From an uncultured bacterium (GTDB lineage Bacteria > Pseudomonadota > Alphaproteobacteria > Sphingomonadales > Sphingomonadaceae), in the NCBI GenBank assembly GCA_903884945.1, contig CAISGR010000273.1, forward strand, positions 1 through 61,028: 61,028 bases of DNA, read 5' to 3'. The translations under genes were made by a program, and so were the position numbers. Below the pieces are notes generated by a model, which searched no databases, was not told the origin of the DNA, and worked only from the letters and a program-made list of their open reading frames with translations. Positions 1-9,121 of this stretch are shown here, piece after piece. The stretch's first letter is position 1, and the number at the start of each line of letters is the position of its first letter.

Positions 1-1058
<1,058 letters not shown>

Positions 1059-1106
1059 GCCGAGCATATAGGGATTCAAGGCCGGAAACGAAAGCGAAAT
1101 GGCGTG

Positions 1107-1145
1107 CGGCAACGGCCGTCCGCACGTGGCTGACGACCGTTGCCG
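1107..1145 (-). terminator. Possible terminator of the OmpA/EF-hand gene
   Basis: A perfect 9-base inverted repeat CGGCAACGG / CCGTTGCCG (1107-1115 and 1137-1145) lies between the stop of the OmpA-like gene and the start of gyrB. A second hairpin, GTGCGG/CCGCAC (1104-1109 and 1120-1125), overlaps it, so the two folds exclude each other. The leftward RNA is only moderately T-rich afterwards. It could instead be a gyrB leader structure. Confidence 0.35.
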
Positions 1146-1163
1146 GGTGCTGGTCGGCTGGTC

Positions 1164-1943
1164 TTAGTCGTCGCGGGCAAACCGGTCGACGCGCTGGCCG
1201 AGCAGCGTCACCTCGACCCGCCTGTTCTGTCGCATCCCGGCAGCGGTCGCATTGGTTGCAATCGGGTCGCGTTCGCCGTGGCCAACGACCGAGAAGCGGG
1301 CGCGGACCACCCCCATCGAATCGAACGCGGCCCGCACGCTGGCGGCCCGGCGCTCCGACAGGTCCTGGTTATGCGCGTCGGTGCCGCGCGAATCCGTATA
1401 GCCGTCGATCGACACGCGCACGCCGGGCTCCGAGCGCAGATAGCCGGCGAGGGGGCGCAGCTTCTCGATCGCGCCGGAGCGCAGCACATCGCTGTCGGTC
1501 ATGAACAGCACATCCTCTTCGAGCCGCAACGTGGCACCGCGGGCGGTCTGGCGGAAGCCATAGCCGCGCATCGCGTGGTGGTCCCAACCGCCGGGGTCGA
1601 CCTCGACGGACACGACCCTGTCGCGCGAATTCCAGTCGAAGCGGTCGCGGCGCGGCCCCGCTATCTGCGCAAAGGCGTGATTGGCTGCGCGCGCTTCGCG
1701 GGGACTGACCCTGCCATCGCGATTGAAATCGAAATTGCGCATCACAAAAGCGCGTCCTCGGTTCGTCGCGCGCAATTCCGGGAAGAGATAGGGTGCGCCG
1801 GCACCGACGAGCCTATAGTCGCGATCGCCGGTACGTCCGCCGCCCCAGTCCAGGCGGCCCTGCGCAAGGGCGGGGCCAGCACTCGCCGCGAGCGCGATCG
1901 CAGCGAGTGCGGTGCCGATTATCGGGGTCTTCAACTTGCTCAT
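1164..1943 (-). CDS. Exported OmpA-family protein with an EF-hand-like loop
   Basis: A 259-residue envelope protein. It has a Sec signal peptide (KLKTP start, hydrophobic core, cleavage after PALA-Q near 28). A canonical-looking 12-residue EF-hand loop DFNRDGRVSPRE lies at 72-83, suggesting Ca2+ binding. A C-terminal OmpA peptidoglycan-binding domain spans about 140-250, with GYTDSRGT, LSERRAASV and NRRVEV motifs. By family, the OmpA domain holds meso-diaminopimelate of the cell wall. The combination suggests a calcium-responsive periplasmic anchor, but the partner is unknown. It sits between recF and gyrB on the same strand, with 109 bases before it, so it probably has its own promoter. Confidence 0.85.
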   Translation of the reverse strand: MSKLKTPIIGTALAAIALAASAGPALAQGRLDWGGGRTGDRDYRLVGAGAPYLFPELRATNRGRAFVMRNFDFNRDGRVSPREARAANHAFAQIAGPRRDRFDWNSRDRVVSVEVDPGGWDHHAMRGYGFRQTARGATLRLEEDVLFMTDSDVLRSGAIEKLRPLAGYLRSEPGVRVSIDGYTDSRGTDAHNQDLSERRAASVRAAFDSMGVVRARFSVVGHGERDPIATNATAAGMRQNRRVEVTLLGQRVDRFARDD

Positions 1944-2052
1944 TATCTGTCTCCATGGTCTCCGCCATGAAGCGTTCCTGTCGAGCGATGCTTGAACTCG
2001 GCATGAGCCCCGTCGACAGGCGAGGTTAAGTGTCGCGCCCTTGTACCGTCCC

Positions 2053-3135
2053 TCAGACGGGCGATGCGATGCGGCCGTCCAGAACGGTGAGCCAGGTGCC
2101 GGCTGGTCCGATCCCGTCGAACAGGCTCCGCTCGGTACCGGTCATCCAGACTTGGCCGGTATCAGCCAGCCGGTCGAACAGCGCCGCGCGGCGGGTGGGG
2201 TCGAGATGCGCCGCAACCTCGTCGAGCAGCAGGATCGGCGAGCGCCCCACGCGTTCCGCGACGAGATCGGCATGAGCCAGGACGATGCCGAGAAGCAGGG
2301 CCTTTTGCTCGCCTGTTGAGCAGAGCGCCGCTGCTTGTCCCTTGCCGAGATGCGTGACGGCAAGGTCGGTGCGATGCGGGCCGGTAAGCGTGCGGCCCGC
2401 GGCGGCGTCGCGGCGACGGCCCTGGGCCAGGTCGGCGCCAAGCATCTCGCCCGCACCGCTCCAGCCTTCGAGCGCCACGCCGGCGCGGGCGAAGGGGCCC
2501 TCCGCTTGCGCCGCCAGGCATTCGCCGAGCGCCGCGATGGTCTCCCGGCGGGCCTGGTCGATCGCGGCGCCATGTTCGGCCATCTGCGCCTCGAGTGCGC
2601 CAAGCCAGTCGGCGTCGGGGACGCGCCTATTCTCATTGCCCTCGGCAAGCAGCCGGTTCCGCGCGCGCATCGCGGCTTCATAGCGGTTGGAATGCAGCGC
2701 ATGAGCCGGGTTCAGCGCCAAGGTGAGCCGGTCGAGAAAGCGGCGCCGTTCGCTGGCGGGATCGACGAACAGCCGGTCCATCGCCGGCGTCAGCCACAAT
2801 ATCGTCAGCCATTCGGCTAGCGCGGTCGCGGCGACGGGCGCGCCCTGGATACGGACGATGCGACGCTCCGGGGCGCCCGGCTGGGTGCCGGTCGCGACTT
2901 CCACATCGCCAGAGAGTGTTCCCGCCACGCCGAATCCGCCGCCGCCGCTTTGGCGCGCCATGTCGCCGAGCGGCGCGCGACGCAGCCCGCGCCCCGGCGC
3001 CAGCAACGACACCGCTTCCAGCACATTGGTCTTGCCGGCCCCGTTCTCGCCGGTCAGCACGACGAATCCCGGGCCGGGCGCAATGATGGCATCGGCATGG
3101 TTGCGGAAATCGGTGAGGACGAGGCGCGACAGCAT
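2053..3135 (-). CDS. recF: DNA replication and repair protein RecF
   Basis: SMC-like ATPase that helps RecO and RecR load RecA at single-stranded gaps. At 360 residues it is of normal length. The Walker A motif GENGAGKT is at 29-36. The ABC-type signature region LCSTGEQKA precedes the Walker B ILLLDEVAAHLD near the C-terminus. The N-terminal LTDFRNH is typical of RecF. It is transcribed leftward between the frameshifted CMD-like gene and the OmpA-like gene, separated from dnaN by about 1.9 kb rather than being adjacent as in the ancestral dnaA-dnaN-recF-gyrB order. Confidence 0.96.
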   Translation of the reverse strand: MLSRLVLTDFRNHADAIIAPGPGFVVLTGENGAGKTNVLEAVSLLAPGRGLRRAPLGDMARQSGGGGFGVAGTLSGDVEVATGTQPGAPERRIVRIQGAPVAATALAEWLTILWLTPAMDRLFVDPASERRRFLDRLTLALNPAHALHSNRYEAAMRARNRLLAEGNENRRVPDADWLGALEAQMAEHGAAIDQARRETIAALGECLAAQAEGPFARAGVALEGWSGAGEMLGADLAQGRRRDAAAGRTLTGPHRTDLAVTHLGKGQAAALCSTGEQKALLLGIVLAHADLVAERVGRSPILLLDEVAAHLDPTRRAALFDRLADTGQVWMTGTERSLFDGIGPAGTWLTVLDGRIASPV

Positions 3136-3250
3136 TGCCAGCGCTTAGCGTGTTTCGATCGCTGTTGCGCCGTTTTCGCAAAGGGCCCGTGGAACGTTAC
3201 GTCGCACCGTTCGCTGGGCGGCCGAGTTCGCCCGCTAAAGGAACCTGTCG

Positions 3251-3816
3251 ATGCGCCTACCGCTGATCGCCCCTGCCGACCTGAGCGACGCCCAGAAGCC
3301 GCTATATGCGGACATGAAGCAGGGCATCGCCTCGAACTTCAGCGATTTCAGGGCGGTGGCAGAAAATGGCGCGCTGATGGGCCCTTGGAATCCCTGGCTG
3401 CACGAACCGGTAATCGGCAAGGCGGTGTGGGATCTGACCAAGGCGATGTCGATGCAGGCGAGCCTGCCGGATGCGGCGCGGCAGATGCGATTCTGGTAAC
3501 CGGCGCGCATTTCGACGCCGCGTACGAGATTTATGCCCATATTGCAGTTGCGGAGCGCGAGGGCATGTCCGCAAAACGGCTGTCCGAGCTCTGTGCGAAT
3601 GTGAAGCCCGCCGATCTCAATGCGGAAGAAGGCGTGGCCTATGATGTCGCCTTCGCGCTCGTGAATGGCGGTGTGCTGCCTGAGCCTTGCTATAGGTTGT
3701 CGGTGGAGACGTTCGGTCAACATGGTGCGAACGAACTGATCTATCTCGTCGGGCTTTATGCGCTCGTTTCGATGACGCTCAACGGATTCAACGTTCCAGT
3801 GCCCGAGCGGGAATGA
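3251..3816 (+). pseudogene. Carboxymuconolactone decarboxylase-like (AhpD-fold) gene with a frameshift
   Basis: Two reading frames together make one CMD/AhpD-like protein of about 188 residues. The first frame (3251-3499) runs from MRLPLIAPADLSDAQ to LPDAARQ and then goes off into MRFW-stop. From 3487 the +1 frame continues with AILVTGAHFDAAYEIYAH and ends at 3816. A single missing base after 3486 (for example AT-GCG instead of ATC GCG) restores ARQIAILVTGA, which is what the family shows. A ribosome site AAAGGAA precedes the ATG. No Cys-X-X-Cys pair of peroxidase-type AhpD is seen. Its stop TGA directly abuts the opposing stop of the COQ4-like gene. This is either a real pseudogene or a sequencing error. 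Confidence 0.8.
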
Positions 3817-4611
3817 TCAGGCGGCAAGCCGCTCCGGCTTGGCCGCGCCGGGCTTTTCCCTGCGCGTACTGAGATAGGAGGCCATTTCGGCGCCTAGTTC
3901 GCGCTGCGCCCGGAGATAGGCGACGGGCGTGGCAATCGCGAGACGCGCCCGGGCTGCGTCGATCGGCTCGTGCATGAGTTTCTCGTAATCCTCGCCCGCG
4001 ATCCAGCGGGCCTTGCGACCGTTGCGATACCCCTCCCACACGGCCCGGGCGAACAGCGTGTTGCCGGTGACGCGCAGGCTCTTGAGCGCGGCGGCGCCGC
4101 CGATGAACGCCCAACCGAGGCCGCCAACCTGTGCGTAGCTGAAGGCGACCAACGCCGCCTCGCCAAGGCTCTCGTCCGCCTTGTAGCCGGTCAGGACGTG
4201 CCAGATGTCGTGCGTATCGCGGATTCGCCGGCCGAACCAGGCATAGGGATGGAGCATGTCCTCCTCCCGGTTGATCCTGCTGACCTCAGCGAGTCCGTCG
4301 GCGGAATAGCCGGTCGTCTCGAGGAAGTTCCGATAGGCCGCACCCACCGTGCCCGGCGCGAACTGCGCAACATAGGCCTTGTCGACGAAGCGCTCTGCGA
4401 GCTCGACACGCTCATAGGCCATGCGGCCGCCCTCTTCGGTCGCAATGAACTTTCCATAGTTCATCGGTGCGTTGCCGACGTTCAGCGCGCGCATAATGCG
4501 AAAGACCTGGGTGGTATCGTCGCCATTGGCGAGCAGTTTACGGATCGCATCGAACGCTGTGCGCCAGTCGCGACGCCCGTTCGTGCCGGGGAAAGGGGGG
4601 AGCTTTGCCAT
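3817..4611 (-). CDS. COQ4-family ubiquinone biosynthesis protein
   Basis: A 264-residue protein of the COQ4 family, which acts in ubiquinone biosynthesis; in eukaryotes Coq4 is a scaffold and has been linked to C1 decarboxylation/hydroxylation. The diagnostic metal-binding motif HDxxH appears as DTHDIWHVLTGY (about residues 148-159), followed by the expected Glu in DESLGEA. The start chosen is ATG 4611 (MAKLPPFPG) because AAGGA lies 8 bases upstream. In-frame ATG 4620 is less well placed. A palindrome overlaps the promoter region just upstream (4627-4640). The gene is convergent with the CMD-like pseudogene; the two stop codons touch. Confidence 0.88.
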   Translation of the reverse strand: MAKLPPFPGTNGRRDWRTAFDAIRKLLANGDDTTQVFRIMRALNVGNAPMNYGKFIATEEGGRMAYERVELAERFVDKAYVAQFAPGTVGAAYRNFLETTGYSADGLAEVSRINREEDMLHPYAWFGRRIRDTHDIWHVLTGYKADESLGEAALVAFSYAQVGGLGWAFIGGAAALKSLRVTGNTLFARAVWEGYRNGRKARWIAGEDYEKLMHEPIDAARARLAIATPVAYLRAQRELGAEMASYLSTRREKPGAAKPERLAA

Positions 4612-4626
4612 GAACAGCATCCTTAC

Positions 4627-4640
4627 TGACAATGGTGTCA
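4627..4640. promoter_or_regulatory. Palindromic operator candidate upstream of the COQ4-family gene
   Basis: TGACA-N4-TGTCA, a perfect 5-base inverted repeat 15 bases before the chosen start. On the minus strand it overlaps a possible promoter (TTGACG at about 4660, TATTGA 17 bases later). Dyads like this are typical operators of dimeric TetR- or MarR-type repressors, but no such regulator gene is adjacent. Confidence 0.4.
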
Positions 4641-4641
4641 A

Positions 4642-5019
4642 TAATGTGCCGGCGCACCGTCGTCAAGATCAGGCGACCGTGCGGATCGCTCGCGCGAGAA
4701 AGGACGACAATCCATCCCCGAAGCGTGGCGTGGCGGTGGTGGAAACTGCAGCGTGATCCATGCCGACCTCCACAGGATCAGCTTCCCCGGATGCCGCGCA
4801 GTGTCGAGCGGGAAACTCGGCTCGCCCGCCGATGACAAATACCGGGTCCCATAGGAGGGGACCGCCGCGGGTACGAAAACGAAGGCCCTGCGCCAGCGCG
4901 ACGGCGGGAAGGACTCAGTCGCGTCATCGGCGTGCCGAAAGCCCAGCTCGCCGCCGACTCGGCAAGGGCTGCGACCAGAAGGAAGCTCGACCAGTCGCGC
5001 CGGCCGTGGTCCCTTGCGA
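4642..5019. other. Intergenic region between the COQ4-family gene and dnaN
   Basis: About 380 bases without a convincing gene. Short open frames exist on both strands (for example 4778-5023 minus and 4760-5047 plus), but they are Arg/Ser/Pro-rich, lack ribosome sites and resemble no family. The left end probably carries the promoter of the COQ4-family gene. No tRNA, repeat or strong hairpin was seen. Confidence 0.5.
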
Positions 5020-6132
5020 TCACACCCGCATCGGCATCAGCACGTAAAGCGCGGAGGACTTGTCGTTCTCACGAATCAGCGTCGGCGCGGCGGCATCCGC
5101 AAGATGAACTTCGATCGTGTCGCCATCGAGTTGCCCGAGAATGTCGAGCAGGTAGCGGCTGTTAAAGCCGATCTCGAACGGAATCGCGGTATATTCGCCG
5201 GACACTTCCTCGGCCGCGGTGCCGTTCTCGGGGCTGGTGACCGAAAGGGTGATCTTGTCGCGGTCGAGGGCCATCTTGACCGCGCGAGTCTTCTCGGTCG
5301 CGATGGTCGAGACACGGTCGACGCCTTCCTCGAAGCTGCGCGGATCGATCTTGAGGATCTTGTCATTACCCGTCGGAATCACGCGGCTGTAATCGGGGAA
5401 GGTGCCATCGATCAGCTTCGAGGTCAGCAGCGCCTGGCCGAGATCGAAGCGAATCTTGGTCGGCGAGAGCGACACGCCGACCGAGCCGTCGATCTCGTCG
5501 AGCAGCTTGCGGAGTTCGGCAACGCACTTCCGCGGAATGATCACGTCAGGCATGCCCTCGGCGCCATCCGGGCGCGGCATCGTGACGCGGGCGAGGCGAT
5601 GGCCATCCGTCGCCGCCGCCTTCAGCACCGGCAGGGGATCGTCCGAGACGTGCCAGAAAATGCCGTTGAGATAATAGCGCGTCTCTTCGGTGGAGATCGC
5701 GAACCGAGTCTTGTCGATGATCTGCTTGAGCGTCTCAGCGGGTAGTTCGAACGAGATCGGCAGCTCGCCCTCGGCGATCACCGGGAAATCGTCACGCGGT
5801 AGGGTGCCGAGCTGGAACTTGGCGCGGCCGGCCATGATCGTCATCTTGCCGTCCGCAGCCGACAGGCTGACCTGGCTGCCTTCGGGCAGTTTGCGGGCGA
5901 TGTCGAACAGGGTGTGCGCGGAAACCGTGGTCGCGCCCGGCTGGTCGACTGCCGCCGCTACGGTCTCGTTGATCTGCAGATCGAGATCGGTCGCCATCAG
6001 CTTCAGGCCACCCTCGGCCGTCGCCTCGATCAGCACGTTCGATAGAATCGGGATCGTGTTGCGCCGCTCGACCACCGACTGGACGTGGCTGAGGCCCTTC
6101 AGAAGTGTTGCGCGTTCGATCGTCGCCTTCAT
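5020..6132 (-). CDS. dnaN: DNA polymerase III beta subunit (sliding clamp)
   Basis: The ring-shaped processivity clamp that tethers DNA polymerase III to DNA. At 370 residues it has the usual length, with three repeated clamp domains. Recognisable stretches are VVERRNTIPILSNVL near the N-terminus, KTRFAISTEETRYYLNGI and DGHRLA in the middle, and the C-terminal VLMPMRV that shapes the peptide-binding pocket. It is transcribed leftward with a short upstream region that ends at the terminator at 6219-6252. It lies in the same orientation as recF and gyrB. Confidence 0.97.
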   Translation of the reverse strand: MKATIERATLLKGLSHVQSVVERRNTIPILSNVLIEATAEGGLKLMATDLDLQINETVAAAVDQPGATTVSAHTLFDIARKLPEGSQVSLSAADGKMTIMAGRAKFQLGTLPRDDFPVIAEGELPISFELPAETLKQIIDKTRFAISTEETRYYLNGIFWHVSDDPLPVLKAAATDGHRLARVTMPRPDGAEGMPDVIIPRKCVAELRKLLDEIDGSVGVSLSPTKIRFDLGQALLTSKLIDGTFPDYSRVIPTGNDKILKIDPRSFEEGVDRVSTIATEKTRAVKMALDRDKITLSVTSPENGTAAEEVSGEYTAIPFEIGFNSRYLLDILGQLDGDTIEVHLADAAAPTLIRENDKSSALYVLMPMRV

Positions 6133-6218
6133 CTCATTCCCCCGGGCCGCCGCCCCATTCCATCCCTCCGAGCATGCGCGCCGGGGGCAATTCGCCGTCT
6201 CCTTTCCTTAACGATAAA

Positions 6219-6252
6219 AAGGGCCGGAGCAAGTCGCTCCGGCCCTTGTTTT
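6219..6252 (-). terminator. Rho-independent terminator of the outer-membrane protein gene
   Basis: A perfect 12-base stem, AAGGGCCGGAGC (6219-6230) and GCTCCGGCCCTT (6236-6247), with a 5-base loop. On the minus strand the stem is followed by TTTTTAT, so it terminates the gene ending at 6277 and insulates dnaN. On the plus strand GTTTT follows, so it could work in both directions. Confidence 0.85.
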
Positions 6253-6276
6253 GCGCCTGTAAACAGACGGCTTGCG

Positions 6277-6888
6277 TCAGAAGCGGTAGCCGACGCCGGC
6301 CAGCACCTGATTGCGGTCGGCATCGATATCGTAACCGCCGGCATTGCCGTAATGCGAGTAGCGATATTCAGCCTTCACATAGGCCTTCGGCGTGACATTG
6401 TATTCGACACCGGCGCCGACACGATAGCCGTCGAGATCCGTGTGATCCTCGATTCGCGCCGTGCCGACCGTATAGTCGGTGTTGATGCGGGCGTTGGTGT
6501 AGCCGCCCTTGGCATAGATCATGGTGCGCGGCGAGACGACATAACCGAGACGGCCGCCGACATAGAGATCGCGACCCGCGCTGACGCGGAGGCGGTCGCC
6601 GGCAGTCAGCACGTTGCTGCCGCGGACCTTGGTGGTCGAACCGTCGATTTCGCCATCGACGCCGAGCACGACGCCGCCGACCTGCGCATCATAGCCGATC
6701 GCGCCGCCATAGGCGAAACCGTCCTTGCCGGACGAATTGGAATCACCGTCGCTGAGGTGATCATAGCCGGCCAGGGCCTCGACGCGAACGCCGGTGAAGG
6801 GTGCCTTGTCACTATCCTGAGCGACGGCGGGGGCGGCCATGCCGATCGCGAGGGCGGCAGTGGCGGCGGTGATAACAAGCTTACGCAT
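6277..6888 (-). CDS. Outer-membrane beta-barrel protein (OmpA-like/porin-like fold)
   Basis: A 203-residue exported protein. The signal peptide starts MRKLVITAATAALAIG and ends at AVAQ-D near 23. The rest alternates polar and hydrophobic residues with many Gly/Tyr/Phe. It ends in the outer-membrane signature ...VLAGVGYRF with C-terminal Phe, as recognised by the BAM complex. The pattern YVGGRLGYVVSP, GVEYNVTPKAYVKAEYRYS matches 8-stranded OmpA/OprF-like or Omp25/31-type barrels. Start 6888 is chosen because it gives the signal peptide; an upstream extension to 7089 has none. The gene is followed by a strong terminator. Confidence 0.85.
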   Translation of the reverse strand: MRKLVITAATAALAIGMAAPAVAQDSDKAPFTGVRVEALAGYDHLSDGDSNSSGKDGFAYGGAIGYDAQVGGVVLGVDGEIDGSTTKVRGSNVLTAGDRLRVSAGRDLYVGGRLGYVVSPRTMIYAKGGYTNARINTDYTVGTARIEDHTDLDGYRVGAGVEYNVTPKAYVKAEYRYSHYGNAGGYDIDADRNQVLAGVGYRF

Positions 6889-7026
6889 AACGATGACTCC
6901 ATTGCACATTCCCGACGGTACCGTGCCGGGAAGGGGGAAATAGGTGGTCGCGCCCGATGTTGCATGAACCTCAGATAAACAAGGAAAAGCGTTGCTTTTG
7001 GGCCACACGGGGTTGAAAGCCGGCCC

Positions 7027-7686
7027 ATGACTTCCAAGGCAGTGCGCCCCTCTTCGGGAAGATTGGGTCGGGACTTCATCGCCCGTCACGGCGAGACGGT
7101 GTTCAACGCCGCAAAACGATTACAAGGCGATCATCCGCATACCCCTTTGACTCGCGCCGGCTTCGCTCAGGCGGACGAAATGGGGCGTGCGTTGCGCGGG
7201 CTCCTCGGCGCGAAGCCGGCGCTGACGCTCTGGGCCTCGCCGACGGGACGGGCGCTTCAGACGCTTGCGGTGATCGCCGAGCATCTCGAACTCGACTGGC
7301 ATGGCGCGAAGACCGATCCACGGCTCGTCGAGATCGACATGGGCAGCTGGGGCGGGCGCTATTATGCCGATGTGATCGCCAGCGCCGGCCCGGTGGTCGA
7401 TCGCGCGACCGGGCTGCTCACACCGGCACCGGACGGCGAAATCTATCCGCAGATCGCCGAACGGGTCAGCGGCTGGCTCGGCGACACTGCGGGCGATCCG
7501 GGCGACCGGCTGATCATCATGCATGGCATTTCCAGCCGGGTGATGCGCGGCCTTATGACCGGGGCGGACAGCTTGCCGGGCTTCGGTGCGCCGGCGGGCC
7601 CGGCCTTGACGCAGGGATCGGTCGTGATGATCGAGGATGGTGTCGAAACACTCGTTCATCTCGGCACCGGATACGCTCCCGCGTGA
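7027..7686 (+). CDS. Histidine phosphatase family protein
   Basis: A 219-residue phosphoglycerate-mutase-like enzyme. The catalytic RHGE motif is at 20-23 (RHGETVFN), the second active-site Arg lies in SPTGRALQT, the acid in EIDMGSWGG, and the second His in IIMHGISSRV. This set is typical of broad phosphatases of the cobC/SixA/GpmB branch. The substrate cannot be read from sequence. It overlaps the next gene by four bases (GTGA), so the two are probably co-translated. It is divergent from the outer-membrane protein gene. Confidence 0.88.
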   Translation: MTSKAVRPSSGRLGRDFIARHGETVFNAAKRLQGDHPHTPLTRAGFAQADEMGRALRGLLGAKPALTLWASPTGRALQTLAVIAEHLELDWHGAKTDPRLVEIDMGSWGGRYYADVIASAGPVVDRATGLLTPAPDGEIYPQIAERVSGWLGDTAGDPGDRLIIMHGISSRVMRGLMTGADSLPGFGAPAGPALTQGSVVMIEDGVETLVHLGTGYAPA

Positions 7687-8162
7687 AGCGCGCGCTGGTC
7701 CTGCTCGTCCTTGCGGCGGCGCCTGCTGCCGCGCGCGATTCGCTGGGCATTTTCGACAACTGGGGTGTGTTCAGCGATGCCTCGCCGCGCCGCTGCTATG
7801 CGATTGCCGAGCCGGTCCGGCGGGGCGGTGGGGCGGGCTGGCGCCCTTTTGCCAGCATCGCCACCTGGCCCGGTCAGGGCGCGCGCAATCAACTCCATAT
7901 CCGCCTCAGCCATGAGCGCGACCCGCGGGCGCGGGTAACGCTATCGGTCGGCGAGCGGCGATTCGAGCTCGCCGCGGGCAACGCCGATGCCTGGGCGCCC
8001 GATGCGCGCACCGATGCGGCAGTGGTCGCGGCGATCCGTTCGAGCCGGAGCATGAGCGTCGAAACGCTGGGCAGGGGCGGGCAGCCCTTCGCCGACGTCT
8101 ATCCCCTGCGCGGCGCGGCCACGGCGATCGACGCGGCCACGCTGGGCTGCGCGCGCAAATAG
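7683..8162 (+). CDS. Small exported protein of unknown function
   Basis: A 159-residue protein with a short signal peptide (MKRALVLLVLAAAPAAA-R). The mature part contains DNWGVFSD, RRCYAIAEP and LSVGERRFEL, reminiscent of the invasion-associated locus B (IalB)-type fold seen in alphaproteobacteria. Two Cys residues (one in RRCYAIA, one in the C-terminal GCARK) could form a disulfide. It starts with GTG overlapping the phosphatase stop by four bases. Its last 64 bases overlap the end of the opposing LysR gene. The function is not known. Confidence 0.72.
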   Translation: MKRALVLLVLAAAPAAARDSLGIFDNWGVFSDASPRRCYAIAEPVRRGGGAGWRPFASIATWPGQGARNQLHIRLSHERDPRARVTLSVGERRFELAAGNADAWAPDARTDAAVVAAIRSSRSMSVETLGRGGQPFADVYPLRGAATAIDAATLGCARK

Positions 8163-9031
8163 GCGGCCATGCCGTCAACCAGATGATCGAAGGTCGCGCG
8201 GATCCGCGCGACGCCGCGCAGATCCTCATGCGTCACCACCCAGGTCTCGAGGTCCAGCGCGAACGCCTCGGGCATCACCCGCACCAGCGCAGGATCGCGT
8301 GCGGCAAGCGGAATCTGGCAGATGCCGATTCCGATCCCGGCCCGGATCGCGGCCAGTTGGGCGAGATCGCTGTCGCTGCGGAAGACGAAATCGTCGCGCG
8401 TGATGCCGAAGCGGGCCTGGTAGTCGCGCAGCGACGGCGTGTCGCGCTCGACGCCGATCAGCCCGAACGCGCGAAGCTCGTCGAGACTGGCCGGCGTACC
8501 GTTCGCCGCAAGATAGTCGGCCCGGGCGTGCAGGCCGAGCGGCACCGCGCCGATCCGGCGCGCGACGAGCGCGCTTTGGGTCGGGCGGACCATGCGGATC
8601 GCGATATCGGCTTCGCGGCGGAGAAGGTCCTCATTGCGGTTGCTCGGCGACAATTCGAACACCAGCCCGGGATACGTCCGGCGCAGCGCCGCCAACATCG
8701 GGGGCAGGACTTCCACGGCCACAACCTCGCTCGCCGAGATGCGGACCGTCCCGGCGATGTCGCGCGCGCCTGCGGATCCTGTCCGGACAAAGGCGTCGGC
8801 GGCCAGCGCCATCGCCTCGGCATGGTCGCGCAACTCCAGCGCAGTCTCGGTCGGCTGTAGCCCGCCGGAGGAGCGGGTGAACAAGGGTACGCCAAGCGCT
8901 GCCTCGAGCTCCTCCATGCGCCGTCGCACCGTCGGCTGCGCGACCGAAAGGGCACGCGCCGCGGCTGAGAGGCTGCCTTCGCGCAGGACGGCGAGAAAGG
9001 CGCGCTGTCGCTCCCAATCGATATCGCTCAT
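8099..9031 (-). CDS. LysR-family transcriptional regulator
   Basis: A 310-residue LTTR. The N-terminal winged helix is clear (FLAVLREGSLSAAARALSVAQPT followed by VRRRMEELEAALG and LFTRSSGGL). The periplasmic-binding-protein-like effector domain starts near 90. Start 9031 is an ATG; a TTG three bases earlier is ignored. It is divergent from the SDR gene at 9122, and a dyad lies in the 90-base gap, so the SDR gene is the expected target. The 3' end overlaps the convergent small exported gene by 64 bases. Confidence 0.93.
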   Translation of the reverse strand: MSDIDWERQRAFLAVLREGSLSAAARALSVAQPTVRRRMEELEAALGVPLFTRSSGGLQPTETALELRDHAEAMALAADAFVRTGSAGARDIAGTVRISASEVVAVEVLPPMLAALRRTYPGLVFELSPSNRNEDLLRREADIAIRMVRPTQSALVARRIGAVPLGLHARADYLAANGTPASLDELRAFGLIGVERDTPSLRDYQARFGITRDDFVFRSDSDLAQLAAIRAGIGIGICQIPLAARDPALVRVMPEAFALDLETWVVTHEDLRGVARIRATFDHLVDGMAAYLRAQPSVAASIAVAAPRRG

Positions 9032-9039
9032 CAAAAATG

Positions 9040-9054
9040 TATAGGCGGACTATA
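9040..9054. promoter_or_regulatory. LysR-type operator candidate (T-N11-A dyad)
   Basis: TATAG-N5-CTATA, a perfect 5-base inverted repeat satisfying the T-N11-A rule of LysR regulators. It sits just before the regulator's own start and about 70 bases before the divergent SDR gene, the usual place for autorepression and target activation. Confidence 0.5.
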
Positions 9055-9121
9055 TCTCCTTGCCAATTTTCAATGAGGCCAGACCAGCGCATATCCACTC
9101 CATCAAACGATGGAGGTGACG

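Noticed and set aside
4760..5047. Short open frames in the COQ4-dnaN gap
   Set aside because: Low-complexity Arg/Ser/Pro composition, no ribosome site, overlap with the end of dnaN, no recognised family.
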